A stretch of DNA of 43,692 bases from Planctomycetota bacterium (GTDB taxonomy: Bacteria > Planctomycetota > Planctomycetia > Pirellulales > UBA1268). The notes beneath the pieces were generated by a model. The model had not been told where the DNA came from, did no database searches, and saw only the letters and a program-made list of their open reading frames with translations. A program made the position numbers and the translations under genes. Shown here piece after piece: positions 18,735 to 28,179 of this stretch (positions are counted from its first letter, which is position 1; each line of letters opens with the position of its first letter). The stretch lies in assembly GCA_018970785.1 (NCBI GenBank), contig JAGWVR010000022.1, positions 1 to 43,692 of the forward strand, given 5' to 3'.

Positions 18735-18852
18735 TGTCAACGCCGCGTGATCTCTCGCCATCCCGGCTTGGTGGGCCACCACTCTGGCCCTTTTCTTCGC
18801 GGCCCGGAAACTTCCAGGGGCCGCCGGGATGTTCCCGAGAGGTTCGTGCATC

Positions 18853-19143
18853 ATGGGTAAGAAACTGTACGTCGGCAATCTGAACTACCAGGTCACCAAC
18901 GCCTCGCTCGAGACGCTGTTCGCCGAGCATGGCACCGTGCGCTCGGCGCAGGTGGTCACCGACCGCGACACCGGCGGAAGCAAGGGCTTCGGGTTCGTGG
19001 AGATGGCCGACGAGCAGGCCGCCAAGGCGGCGATCGACGCGCTCCACGACCGCGAGGTCGACGGCCGCCGGCTGGTGGTCAACGAGGCGCGTCCGCGCGA
19101 GGAGCGCCCGGGCAACCGCGGCGGCTACGGCGCTCGCCGGTAG
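18853..19143 (+). CDS. RNA-binding protein with a single RRM domain
   Basis: 96 residues, small single-stranded-RNA-binding protein. The RRM has RNP2 as LYVGNL (residues 5-10) and RNP1 as KGFGFVEM (44-51) with correct spacing, followed by a short Arg/Gly-rich tail (RPGNRGGYGARR). ATG at 18853 gives MGKKLYVGNL, the usual start for this bacterial family; an in-frame upstream ATG (18829) would add eight residues with no family support. Related cyanobacterial proteins are cold-induced and bind U-rich RNA, so a leader hairpin at 18697-18734 is suggestive. Two hairpins follow the stop codon. Confidence 0.95.
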   Translation: MGKKLYVGNLNYQVTNASLETLFAEHGTVRSAQVVTDRDTGGSKGFGFVEMADEQAAKAAIDALHDREVDGRRLVVNEARPREERPGNRGGYGARR

Positions 19144-19149
19144 TCGTCG

Positions 19150-19178
19150 TGGACCGAGCCCTCGATGGGCCCGGTCCA
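19150..19178 (+). terminator. Hairpin after the RRM gene, possible terminator
   Basis: TGGACCG (19150-19156) pairs with CGGTCCA (19172-19178), extended by GCCC/GGGC inside with a TCGAT loop. It starts 6 bases after the stop codon. There is no U-run, as is common in high-GC genomes, so it may instead be a 3' stabilising structure. A second hairpin with a 9-bp stem follows at 19203-19232 (GCGGCCGGA / TCCGGCCGC). Confidence 0.5.
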
Positions 19179-19202
19179 TCGAGCCTTCGGGCCGCACGCG
19201 TC

Positions 19203-19232
19203 GCGGCCGGAGCGGGATTCCGTTCCGGCCGC
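19203..19232 (+). terminator. Second hairpin between the RRM and C2HC-protein genes
   Basis: GCGGCCGGA pairs with TCCGGCCGC over a 12-base loop. It lies 57 bases upstream of the next start codon, so it could end RRM transcription or sit in the leader of the downstream small gene. Confidence 0.4.
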
Positions 19233-19288
19233 GGCGCTGGCCCGCCGCCGTCTTCGCCTCCCGCCGCCCCCTCCCCGAGGTGATCGCG

Positions 19289-19486
19289 ATGTCCGAGAAG
19301 AAACCGGTGCCCCCGAGCACCGTCAGCCAGCGGCCGCGCTGCCCGGTCTGCGGGCAACCCACCTACTCGCGCGGCGGCGCCCACCCGCAGTGCATGCGCG
19401 CGAGCAACGATCGGCTGCTCCGCGCCGCCATGCCCCCACCGACCCCGGATCCGGTCAGCGCGGCGCGGCCGGTGCCCCCTCCCTGA
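19289..19486 (+). CDS. Small C2HC zinc-ribbon-like protein
   Basis: 65 residues. ATG at 19289 follows CCGAGGTGATCGCG, a fair ribosome binding site. The centre reads RPRCPVCGQPTYSRGGAHPQC, giving C-x2-C and H-x2-C pairs suited to one zinc ion; the ends are Pro/Ser-rich and probably disordered. I recognise the pattern as a small conserved planctomycete protein but not a named family. Its last 32 bases overlap the 3' end of the opposite-strand phosphoesterase gene. A role in nucleic-acid or protein binding is a guess from the zinc motif and the neighbouring RRM gene. Confidence 0.7.
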   Translation: MSEKKPVPPSTVSQRPRCPVCGQPTYSRGGAHPQCMRASNDRLLRAAMPPPTPDPVSAARPVPPP

Positions 19487-20792
19487 CGCGCCAGCCGACC
19501 GGCTGCGTCCAGGCCTCCTGCACCTGCCCGTCCCACGACGGATCGGCGACCGGCAGCGACGAGGTGACGATCGCCCGGACGTAGAGCTCGTCGCCGCCGA
19601 GCGTGTATTCCGCCCGGGGGCCCGTGACCGTCGTCAACACTTCGCCGATCCGCTCGGAGTGGCGGTTCCGCAGCCGGCCGAGGTTCTTCCGCGCGGCCGG
19701 ATCGAGCGAGTTCGGGTCGATCGGCGTGCCGGCGGTGTCGATGCCCCGGCGCGTGCCGACGAAGCGCACGGTGTAGGTCGCGCCCGGGTCGGGCTCGATC
19801 TCGACGACGAGGCGGCGGGCCGCGGTGTCGTAGGTGACGTCGCGGAGCGTGACGCCGGTGGAGGCGTAGACGTCGCCGGCGGCGAGGGCGGCGACGATCT
19901 TCTCGGCCGTCAGATGGGTGGCACGGACCATCACCCAGCCGCGCCCCGGATGGGAGCCGCCCGGCTTGCCGTGGTAGGCGTGGCTGTCGTCGGTGGCGAT
20001 GCCGATCAGCGGCGCGGCGCCGAGATCGACCAGCCGGATCGTGTTGGCGATGTCCCAGAGGCGCTCCATGCCGGGATGGAGATCGTCGCCACGCTGGTTG
20101 ACGCCGGGGTGGCCGTTGTGGATCTCGAAGTGGCGTTCGAGGACCGCCTGGGCGAGGTCCTCGGCGGTGATCGCGTAGCCGTAGTTGGGGTGGTTCAAGT
20201 GGGCGAGGATCTCGCGGCCGGCGCGCTCGGCCTGGTCGCGGACGGCGCGGAGATTGGCGTTGATCGCCTCGACGACCGTCCGGCCCCCCGCCGGCGCCAG
20301 CTGGTCGCGGAGATTCGTGGCGTTGATGTGGACCGGCACGTTCTCCGCCTTGTCGGTGATCTCCTCGGCGGGGATGAGGATGAATCTCCCGCGCTCCTCG
20401 ACGAGCGACCGGAACTCGTCGAGCGGCTTGAGGCGGATCTCACCGTCGTCCCCGGTGCCGCGCCGTTCGACCCAGTCCGGTCCGAAGCGCTCGAGGTACT
20501 TGGCGACGACGTCGGTCCCGGCCTTGGCGCGGAGCGTCCGTTCCTTGTCCCAGCGGATCCCCTGGGAGAGGACGTTGTGGTCTGACAGCGCGAGGAAGTT
20601 GTAGCCGTGCGTCCGGTACCACTCGGCGACCATTTCGGGGAAATCGTCGCCGTCGCTCCAGAAGGTGTGGGTGTGGAGGTTGCCCTTCCACCAGCGCGGC
20701 GCCGCCGTGGCCGGCACCACGTCGTCGGCGGCGGCCGGCCAGGCCAGCAGCGCCGCCACCACCATGCCCCACCGTCCGCGCGCGCCCGCCAT
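19455..20792 (-). CDS. Exported PHP-type metal-dependent phosphoesterase
   Basis: 445 residues. ATG at 20790-20792 is preceded by the strong site GGGAGGTG. Signal peptide WGMVVAALLAWPAAADD. PHP-type metal ligands are visible in order: GNLHTHTFWSDGDDFPEM, FLALSDHNVLS, a glutamate in FILIPAEEITDK, AHLNHPNYGYAI, EIHNGHPG and GIATDDSHAYHG. The C-terminal third is beta-rich (VTLRDVTYDTAARRLVVEI) and may be a substrate-binding domain. The family includes histidinol-phosphatase-like and polymerase-associated PHP enzymes; exported planctomycete members are of unknown substrate. It is divergent from the PrxQ gene, 148 bases between starts. Confidence 0.88.
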   Translation of the reverse strand: MAGARGRWGMVVAALLAWPAAADDVVPATAAPRWWKGNLHTHTFWSDGDDFPEMVAEWYRTHGYNFLALSDHNVLSQGIRWDKERTLRAKAGTDVVAKYLERFGPDWVERRGTGDDGEIRLKPLDEFRSLVEERGRFILIPAEEITDKAENVPVHINATNLRDQLAPAGGRTVVEAINANLRAVRDQAERAGREILAHLNHPNYGYAITAEDLAQAVLERHFEIHNGHPGVNQRGDDLHPGMERLWDIANTIRLVDLGAAPLIGIATDDSHAYHGKPGGSHPGRGWVMVRATHLTAEKIVAALAAGDVYASTGVTLRDVTYDTAARRLVVEIEPDPGATYTVRFVGTRRGIDTAGTPIDPNSLDPAARKNLGRLRNRHSERIGEVLTTVTGPRAEYTLGGDELYVRAIVTSSLPVADPSWDGQVQEAWTQPVGWRVREGAPAAPR

Positions 20793-20940
20793 CGGCACCT
20801 CCCTCGTGCGTTCCCGCGCCCCGTCCCCGGCAGCACGGCGCACAGTGTAGCGGGCAGGCCGTTCGCCCTCGCCCCGCGGTCCATTACGATGGAGCGACCG
20901 GGCCGCGGCGCCCGGCACGCCCGCACTCGGGGAACCAGCG

Positions 20941-21423
20941 ATGCCCGCGATCCGCGAGGGGGATCCCGCCCCCGACGTCACGCTCACGTTCGCCGACGGC
21001 AAGCAGGTCCGGCTCGCCGACTTCCGCGGCAAGCGGGCGGTGGTGATCTTCTTCTACCCCAAGGACGGCACGCCGGTGTGCACGCAGGAGGCCTGTGCCT
21101 TCCGCGATTCGCACGAGCGCTTCCTCGCCGCCGGTGCCGAGGTGATCGGCGTCAGCGCGGACTCGGCCGCCAGCCACCGCGCGTTCGCCGCGCGCCATTC
21201 GCTGCCCTACCCGCTCGTCGCCGACACCGACGGCAGCCTCCGCAAGGCGCTCGGCGCGCCGAGCATCCTCGGCTTCGTGCCGGGGCGGACGACCTACGTC
21301 ATCGACCGGGAGGGGATCGTGCGGAAAGTGTTCACGGCGACGTTCGCCTCCGACGCCCACGTCCGCGAGGCCCTCGCCGCGCTCGGCCTGGCCGGACCGC
21401 CCGGAACCGCCCCCGACCGCTGA
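20941..21423 (+). CDS. bcp: Thiol peroxidase, PrxQ/BCP type peroxiredoxin
   Basis: 160 residues. Thioredoxin-fold peroxidase that reduces hydrogen peroxide and organic hydroperoxides. The peroxidatic and resolving cysteines are C47 and C52 in FFYPKDGTPVCTQEACAFRD, the C-x4-C spacing of atypical two-Cys PrxQ enzymes. Further family features are VIGVSADSAASHRAFAARH, YPLVADTDGSLRKALG and TTYVIDREGIVRKVF. No signal peptide, so cytoplasmic. The symbol follows E. coli usage for the family. Confidence 0.94.
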   Translation: MPAIREGDPAPDVTLTFADGKQVRLADFRGKRAVVIFFYPKDGTPVCTQEACAFRDSHERFLAAGAEVIGVSADSAASHRAFAARHSLPYPLVADTDGSLRKALGAPSILGFVPGRTTYVIDREGIVRKVFTATFASDAHVREALAALGLAGPPGTAPDR

Positions 21424-21576
21424 AGCGCGCGAAGTGCGGATCCACCGCAGGGTGCGGTGCCCCGCGCCGGCGCCTGGTCGCTGCGGTGTCGAGACGGCGC
21501 GCCGGTGGTCGCTCGTGAGAATTCGATTCGCGCCCCTGCGAAGGGGTACAGTGACGCGGGGTCCCCGGAGGTGTCC

Positions 21577-21975
21577 GTGGCGACGGTGCTCTTCGTCTGC
21601 GTCGAGAATTCCAACCGCAGCCAGATGGCGGAGGCGTTCGCCCGCATCCACGGCGGCGGCCGCGTCGCCGCCGCGAGTGCGGGGTCGCGCCCGTCGGGAC
21701 GGATCAATCCCCGCGCCGTCGAGGCGATGCGCGAGATCGGCTACGACCTCTCGGCCCATTCCTCGAAGGGGCTGGAGGGGTTCGCCGGCCGCCGGGTCGA
21801 CGTCGCGGTGACGATGGGCTGCGGCGACGAGTGCCCGCTGGTCGACGCCGGCCGCCGGGTCGCCTGGGAGATCCCCGATCCGCGCGACCTGCCGCCCGAG
21901 CGGTTCCGCGAGGTCCGCGACCTGATCGAGCGGAAGGTCCGCGCCCTGATCGCCGAACTGGACGCCGTCCCCTGA
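21577..21975 (+). CDS. arsC: Arsenate reductase, low-molecular-weight phosphatase type
   Basis: 132 residues from the GTG at 21577, chosen because GGAGG lies at 21567-21571 and the product then starts VATVLFVC like its family. The P-loop C8-V-E-N-S-N-R14-S-Q-M fits C-x5-R and the arsenate reductase variant (NS.RSQMAE). The redox cysteines C82 and C86 lie in TMGCGDECP, a motif typical of LMW-PTP-fold arsenate reductases, and IPDPRDLPPERFREVRDLI closes the protein. Upstream, CCCCT/AGGGG (21533-21546) abuts a TACAGT (21547-21552) that could be a -10 box. No ArsR or efflux gene is in the window; DUF6428 follows after 10 bases. Confidence 0.9.
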   Translation: MATVLFVCVENSNRSQMAEAFARIHGGGRVAAASAGSRPSGRINPRAVEAMREIGYDLSAHSSKGLEGFAGRRVDVAVTMGCGDECPLVDAGRRVAWEIPDPRDLPPERFREVRDLIERKVRALIAELDAVP

Positions 21976-21985
21976 GGGCCATGCC

Positions 21986-22417
21986 ATGACCGTCGACGAA
22001 CTGTGCCGGGCACTGGATGCGAGTCCCGGCGAACGGATGCACTGGATGCTCCCCGACCGGTCGTTCGTGCCCGCCCACTACCACATCACCGAGGTGGGGC
22101 GCGTGCGCAAGGACTTCATCGACTGCGGGGGCACGGTGCGGTCGCTGGAGACGTGCCTCCTCCAGGTGTGGGTCGCCGACGACGTCGATCATCGCCTCGA
22201 GACGACGAAACTGGCGGCGATCATGCGCGTCGCCGGCCCGCTCCTCGGCTCGGGCGGCCTGCCGGTCGAGGTCGAGTACGAGGACGGCGTGATCTCGCAG
22301 TATCCGCTGGGCGCGGTCGAGGTCACGCCGGCGGGGCTGCTGTTCTCGCTCGGGACGAAACACACTGCCTGCCTGGCGCCGGACAAGTGCCGCGTCGGTG
22401 ACAGCGGGTGCTGCTGA
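21986..22417 (+). CDS. DUF6428 family protein, arsenic-gene neighbour
   Basis: 143 residues. The pattern AHYHITEVGRVRKDFIDCGG, the LQVWVADDVDHRLETTKLAAIM segment and VEVEYEDGVISQYPLG match the uncharacterised DUF6428 family as I remember it, whose genes often accompany arsenic-resistance genes. The tail ends KHTACLAPDKCRVGDSGCC, with four cysteines in the last 19 residues. That is a plausible soft-metal or As(III) site, by inference only. The start is 10 bases after arsC, so the two genes are probably one operon. No signal peptide. Confidence 0.75.
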   Translation: MTVDELCRALDASPGERMHWMLPDRSFVPAHYHITEVGRVRKDFIDCGGTVRSLETCLLQVWVADDVDHRLETTKLAAIMRVAGPLLGSGGLPVEVEYEDGVISQYPLGAVEVTPAGLLFSLGTKHTACLAPDKCRVGDSGCC

Positions 22418-22462
22418 GGGCCGGGTCCACCGGACGCGCGGTCGCGGGCCGGGGGGACGCCG

Positions 22463-23914
22463 TCAGTAGGTGGCGACGACCTGCACGCGCACCAGCAGGC
22501 CCGTCTGCCCGGCCACGAAGCCGGTGCGGTTCTGGCCGGCCGGGGAGTGCTCCAACCAGGCGGCGTCGCCGGTGAAGAACAGATTGTCCTTCCCCGGGAA
22601 GAAGAACCGGTGGAAGCCCGCCCCGAGTTCCGATCCCGACCCGTAGGCGCCGGTGACGTACGACGCGCGGGCGTAGATCTCCGTCTCGCGCGGAACGACG
22701 AAGTAGCCCCCCTTGACGAAGCCGCCGAACGCCGACGTCGACGTGATCGGCAGCGGCCCGGTGCCCAGCAGGCGGAGGAGATCCTGGAAGTAGATCTCGG
22801 TCGACAGCCCGAGGCCACGGTATTTCCAGGCCAGATCGAGCGCCGCCAGCGACAGATCGTACGACGTGAGCGTGACGCCGGGGGCGAGCGCGCCGGTCGT
22901 GGTGATGATCGTGCCGTCGGAGAGGCGGACCGGCGAATTTTCCACCGCGTCGCTCGCCGACTGGCTGCCGCTGCCCAGCGCGTAGGTGTAGCTGGCGCCG
23001 AGCCGGACCGCGGCCTCGCGGTGGTCCTGGAGGTCGGAATAGCCGCGGCCGAAGTCGCCCCACGGCTCCCACCATGCCGATGCCGAAGACGCGAGGCGGT
23101 CGTTGAGCGACTCGGGGAGCAGGTTGAGCGTGTTGAAGCCGTTGGCGATCATCGCGTGGTAGAAGAGCCCGTCGGCCGGCGTGCCGGTGATCCACACGCC
23201 CTGGCTGAGGCTGGGGCGGAAGAACGTCGTCGCCATCGTCCGGTCGGCGCTCTGCAGCGGCGCGAACGCGGTCTCGAGCCACTCGCGCGACCCCGGCACC
23301 TTCGACTGCCCGGCGTACACCTCCAGGGCGTCGCCGAACTTGTAGCTCAGCCAGTAGGCGCGGAACCCGATCGGCTGGCTGGTGACGGAGTTGTAGTCGA
23401 TGTTGAGGAGGTAGGAGAGCCCCGGATCGAAGGCGTTTCCCGAGAAGATCAGCCGCCCGCGCGGGATCCCGAAGTAGTTGGAGTTGACGATCGGGACCAC
23501 GGTGCCGGCGGCATCGGTCCACGACGGTTCCGACCGGGCGAAGCCGTTGTAGCGGAACATGTTCTGGTTGCGGATCCGCAGCGAATAGGGTGTCGCCTCG
23601 GGATCGCGCGGGAGGATCGCGAAACCGTCGCGGTAGTCGACGAAATACCGGCCGCCGCAACGACCGCACCCGGCGCCGGGGCAGTCGGTGCAGGAGAGCG
23701 CCGGGACCACCGCCCCGAGGTCGTCGGTGGCCCAGTCGTCGGTCACGACCGGGGCGACGGGCTCGGCGCCGACGTCCGGTGCGGCCGGCTCGCGAGCCGG
23801 CGGCGCCGTCACCCCCGCACTGGCGAAGACCGCGGCGACGAGCAGGGAGAGGGCCGCCCGGAAGACTCCGTGGACGGGCCGGCGTGCGGATCGCGCGAGC
23901 GGTGCGGTGGGCAT
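22463..23914 (-). CDS. Outer-membrane porin, OprP/OprO-like (phosphate-selective porin family)
   Basis: 483 residues. Signal peptide (AALSLLVAAVFASAG), then a short linker with a cysteine cluster CTDCPGAGCGRCGG, which has the CxxCxGxG spacing of a DnaJ-type zinc site. The rest is a beta-barrel pattern: LRIRNQNMFRYNGF, RGRLIFSGNAFDPGLSYLL, FRAYWLSYKFGDALEVYAG, KGGYFVVPRETEIYARASY, ending RVQVVATY with a terminal aromatic residue as expected for barrel insertion. The pore is for anions or sugars; which one is unclear. It is downstream of kbl on the same strand with its own 189-base leader (see 23987-24067). The cysteine cluster is odd for a porin. Confidence 0.85.
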   Translation of the reverse strand: MPTAPLARSARRPVHGVFRAALSLLVAAVFASAGVTAPPAREPAAPDVGAEPVAPVVTDDWATDDLGAVVPALSCTDCPGAGCGRCGGRYFVDYRDGFAILPRDPEATPYSLRIRNQNMFRYNGFARSEPSWTDAAGTVVPIVNSNYFGIPRGRLIFSGNAFDPGLSYLLNIDYNSVTSQPIGFRAYWLSYKFGDALEVYAGQSKVPGSREWLETAFAPLQSADRTMATTFFRPSLSQGVWITGTPADGLFYHAMIANGFNTLNLLPESLNDRLASSASAWWEPWGDFGRGYSDLQDHREAAVRLGASYTYALGSGSQSASDAVENSPVRLSDGTIITTTGALAPGVTLTSYDLSLAALDLAWKYRGLGLSTEIYFQDLLRLLGTGPLPITSTSAFGGFVKGGYFVVPRETEIYARASYVTGAYGSGSELGAGFHRFFFPGKDNLFFTGDAAWLEHSPAGQNRTGFVAGQTGLLVRVQVVATY

Positions 23915-23986
23915 GGCGCGTCGGTGCTCACTCGTCGACCACGCTCCGTTTCGGAAAGCTCGGTCGACTGGGCAGGTCGTGGGGAC

Positions 23987-24067
23987 GGCGCGGACCTTCC
24001 CCGGACGAGGAGACCCTCCTCGCGAGTTCTCATCGGCCGACCGTGCCGGTCGGGAAGAGAAATCCGG
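23987..24067 (-). promoter_or_regulatory. Conserved structured leader upstream of the OprP-like porin
   Basis: On the minus strand this stretch shares blocks with the region before the OprB-like porin (28180-28260): CGGA.TTCT, GCACGG, TCGGCCGATGAG and GTCCGCGC, in the same order. A hairpin at 24006-24022 (CGAGGAG, loop, CTCCTCG) sits 6 bases downstream of the GATGAG block, the same spacing as in the other copy. A second candidate hairpin here is CCGACCG/CGGTCGG around a GCA loop. The position, 73-153 bases before the porin start codon, fits a 5' UTR or promoter. Confidence 0.5.
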
Positions 24068-24103
24068 CTGGGCAAGCCGGGCCGACCGGCCCGCCTCGCC
24101 CGT

Positions 24104-25293
<1,190 letters not shown>

Positions 25294-25297
<4 letters not shown>

Positions 25298-26334
25298 CCC
25301 TGCCTCCAGTCGAGGATCACCTTCCCGCTCCGTCCCGACTGCATCGCCGCGAACCCCTTCTCGAAGTCGGTGAAGTGGAAGCGGTGCGTGATCACCGGGG
25401 TGATGTCGAGGCCGCTCTCGACCATGACCGTCATCTTGTACCAGGTCTCGTACATCTCCCGGCCGTAGATCCCCTTGATCGTCAGCATGTTGAAGATCAC
25501 GGTGTTCCAGTCGATCGCCACCGGCTCCGCCGGGATCCCCAGCATCGCGATCTTGCCGCCGTGGCACATCACGGCGAGCATGTCGCGCAGCGCCGCCGGC
25601 GATCCCGACATCTCGAGGCCGACGTCGAACCCCTCCTTCATCCCCAGCTCGCGCATGCAGTCGGCGAGCCGCTGCTGGCGCGCGTCGAGGGCCACCGTCG
25701 CCCCCATCCGCCGCGCCAGTTCGAGCCGGTCGGGGTTGACGTCGGTGATCACGACGTGGCGGGCCCCGGCGTGCTTCACGACCGCCAGCGCCATCAGCCC
25801 GATCGGACCGGCCCCGGTGACGAGCACGTCCTCACCGAGGACGTCGAACGACAACGCCGTGTGGACGGCGTTGCCGAGCGGGTCGAAGATCGCGGCCACG
25901 TCGCGGTCGATCCGCGGGGCGTGGTGCCAGACGTTGGTCATCGGGAGGGCGAGGTACTCGGCGAACGCCCCGGGACGGTTGACGCCCACCCCCTGGGTGT
26001 CCTTGCAGAGGTGCCGGCGGCCGGCGAGGCAGTTGCGGCAGCGGCCGCAGACGACGTGCCCCTCCCCCGACACCACCTCACCGACGAAGAAATCGTGGAC
26101 GTTCGATCCGACGGCGACGATCTCGCCGACGAACTCGTGGCCGACGACCATCGGGACGGGGATCGTCTTCCGCGCCCAGGCGTCCCAGGCGTAGATGTGG
26201 AGGTCGGTGCCGCAGATCCCGGTCCGGTCGACGCGGATCAAGACGTCGTTGATCCCGATCTCGGGGATCGGCACGCGTTCGAGCCACAGTCCGGGGCGCG
26301 ACTCCCGCTTGACCAGCGCCTGCATCGTGTCCAT
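25294..26334 (-). CDS. tdh: L-threonine 3-dehydrogenase
   Basis: 346 residues, zinc-dependent NAD+ dehydrogenase of the MDR family that oxidises threonine to 2-amino-3-ketobutyrate, substrate of the coupled kbl product. Catalytic zinc ligands: C41 in [12 protein letters not shown] and H66-E67 in GHEFVGE. Structural zinc site C96-x2-C99-x2-C102-x7-C110. NAD-binding motif [10 protein letters not shown], then [32 protein letters not shown] and [14 protein letters not shown] are typical of Tdh. ATG at 26332-26334 is used (MDTMQAL); a later in-frame ATG three codons on is possible. Cytoplasmic tetramer in the known family. Confidence 0.97.
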
Positions 26335-26504
26335 CGGAGATCCCGGCGGGTGGGAGTGGCGGCCGGGCGACGGCCGGTGCCGCGCCGACCGAGGGGGCAA
26401 GGTATGCCATCCCCCCGGGTTCACTCCAGTGGACCTGCCGAGCCGGCCGTCCCGCGGCCGGAATGGGCCATGGATGGCTTTGTCCACCAGACAGCGAGCA
26501 GTCG

Positions 26505-26610
26505 GTGGAAAAGTGATCGGCCGCGGGATGCGGCCGACGGCGACCCGGGAAACCCTCGGCGTTTCCCGCGGTCGCCCGAGTGGACAAAGGCCATGGATGG
26601 CTTTGTCCAC
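26505..26610 (-). repeat. Dispersed triple-hairpin element, copy A (reversed)
   Basis: Same element as 33511-33617 and 36681-36787, in the opposite orientation. Read on the minus strand it starts GTGGACAAAG and ends TTTTCCAC, an imperfect terminal inverted repeat. It has three stem-loops: GTGGACAAAG/CTTTGTCCAC (perfect here), GGCGACC plus GGGAAAC pairing with GTTTCCC plus GGTCGCC, and GGCCGC/GCGGCC. A second copy of the first hairpin's left end (26478-26487 on the plus strand) lies just beyond. The element starts 8 bases after the OprB-like porin stop codon. Confidence 0.85.
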
Positions 26611-26617
26611 GAGAAAC

Positions 26618-28162
26618 TCAGAACGTCGCGTTGGCGCGGAGGCCGTAGACGAAGGCGGAGTCGGTGGCGATCGCCCCCAGGCCGGGGCGGATCCATTGCA
26701 GGTCGGGCGTGATGTTGAGCCAGCGCGTGGCCTGGATGTTGTAGAACCACTCGACGCCCATGCCGTCGCGCGGGCCGAGCAGCGCCGTCGGCACGGGACC
26801 GAACTGGTCGCTGGCGCCGACGAGGAACCAGCCGATGCCGAACGTGTCGCCGCGACGGCGCCCCAGCGGGCTGTAGCCGCCGACCCCCGTGCTGAGGAAA
26901 TAGCCGACCGGGTTCGGGTTGCCGTCGCCGATGGACGCCCTGCCGAACAGCCCCCAGCCTCGGTCGGGACGGTCGGAGTAGCGGACGATGTACTGGTCGA
27001 AGCCGTAGTACAACACCCACGAGTCCCAGAGGGTCGGCTGTCCGCTCCCCGGCGGCACCGAGTCGGCAAGCGGAGGTGAGAAGGCCGCGCGGAGGTCGAG
27101 TTGCTCCTGGTGCTTCCAGACCGCGCCGACGTGCTGCTGCCCTGGCCGGTCGAAGAACATCGTCTTCGCCTTGATCTCGCCGCCGATGATGATCCCCTGG
27201 TTGAACAGGTCGCCGAACTGCATGAAGTCGGCCGTGCGGTTCTTGGGATCCATGACGAACACCGACATCCCACCCCAGTCGCGGGGCGAGACGATCCCGG
27301 CGGTGAAGAACGAGTACGGCAACCCGAGCAGGAACATCGGATTGGCGATCAGCGCCTGGTTGACGAACTGGTCGGTACCGTCGCCGCCGGCGAAGATGTC
27401 CTGATCGAACGAGCCGAGCACGTCCTTCTTGCCGCCGAACACGACCCAGTTGGGCGAGAGGGGCTGGGTAAAGAGGAAGTCCGTGATGTACGGCACGCCC
27501 GGGTCGTTCGGCCGCGGCGGTAGCAGCGCCGGGAAGACCACCGGCGTGAACGTGCCGGCGCCGGTCGAGACGTTGCCGTAGTCGCCATACCACTGCTCGG
27601 CGCGGACCAGCAGCCTGCCGTGGGGGAGGCCGCCGAACTTCTCGAGATCGACGACCGCGTCGTATTCGCTCCGGCCGGTGTACCGGAACATGTCCCCCTG
27701 GTCGAGCGGCGGGGGCACCGGGCGATCGATGCCGCCGGCGAGGCCGAAACCGTACTGCGTGACCCGGCCGCCGAACGTGATCCCCGACTCCTTGGTCGAG
27801 AACAGGCGGTCGAAGAGATCGCCGGTCACCGCACGGGTGCCGGGGCGATCGCCTCCCGCCGCCGCCGCTCCCTCGCCGCCGCCCGGAGCCGCCTCGAACG
27901 GCGCCGGCGCCGCGTCGTCGGGCAGCAGGTCGATCGAGTAGGGGAAGGCGTCGCGTTCGGTGAGGGCTGGCGCTTCCGGCTCCACCGGCTCCTGGGCGGC
28001 GACAGGAAGGGCCGCGGCTGCCAGCGCCAACAGCAGCAGCAGGGCGATCGACGGGCGACCGAATCCCTTGCCACGGGGTCTCGGGAGGCAGCGCCCGGCC
28101 ACGCGCCGAGCGAGAGGCCCGTGTGTCCGACCCGAAGGGTTCCAGGCAAGGTGGGCAGGCAC
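26618..28162 (-). CDS. Carbohydrate-selective porin, OprB family
   Basis: 514 residues from the GTG at 28160-28162; the N-terminal 30 residues before the hydrophobic core ([20 protein letters not shown]) are long, so the true start could be the in-frame GTG near 28102. The mature part is a beta barrel with OprB features: KEKSGITFGG-like [70 protein letters not shown] and the close [19 protein letters not shown], then YGLRANATF ending in phenylalanine. It should pass monosaccharides or oligosaccharides through the outer membrane. Divergent from the sulfatase at 28475, so the two may be co-regulated. A repeat element lies 8 bases after the stop. Confidence 0.87.
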   Translation of the reverse strand: MPAHLAWNPSGRTHGPLARRVAGRCLPRPRGKGFGRPSIALLLLLALAAAALPVAAQEPVEPEAPALTERDAFPYSIDLLPDDAAPAPFEAAPGGGEGAAAAGGDRPGTRAVTGDLFDRLFSTKESGITFGGRVTQYGFGLAGGIDRPVPPPLDQGDMFRYTGRSEYDAVVDLEKFGGLPHGRLLVRAEQWYGDYGNVSTGAGTFTPVVFPALLPPRPNDPGVPYITDFLFTQPLSPNWVVFGGKKDVLGSFDQDIFAGGDGTDQFVNQALIANPMFLLGLPYSFFTAGIVSPRDWGGMSVFVMDPKNRTADFMQFGDLFNQGIIIGGEIKAKTMFFDRPGQQHVGAVWKHQEQLDLRAAFSPPLADSVPPGSGQPTLWDSWVLYYGFDQYIVRYSDRPDRGWGLFGRASIGDGNPNPVGYFLSTGVGGYSPLGRRRGDTFGIGWFLVGASDQFGPVPTALLGPRDGMGVEWFYNIQATRWLNITPDLQWIRPGLGAIATDSAFVYGLRANATF

Positions 28163-28179
28163 GGGGGCGTCGAGGCCTT

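Noticed and set aside
23809-24075. Leftward gene starting at the conserved ATGAG of the porin leader
   Set aside because: It overlaps the porin start in another frame and its product is low-complexity without motifs.
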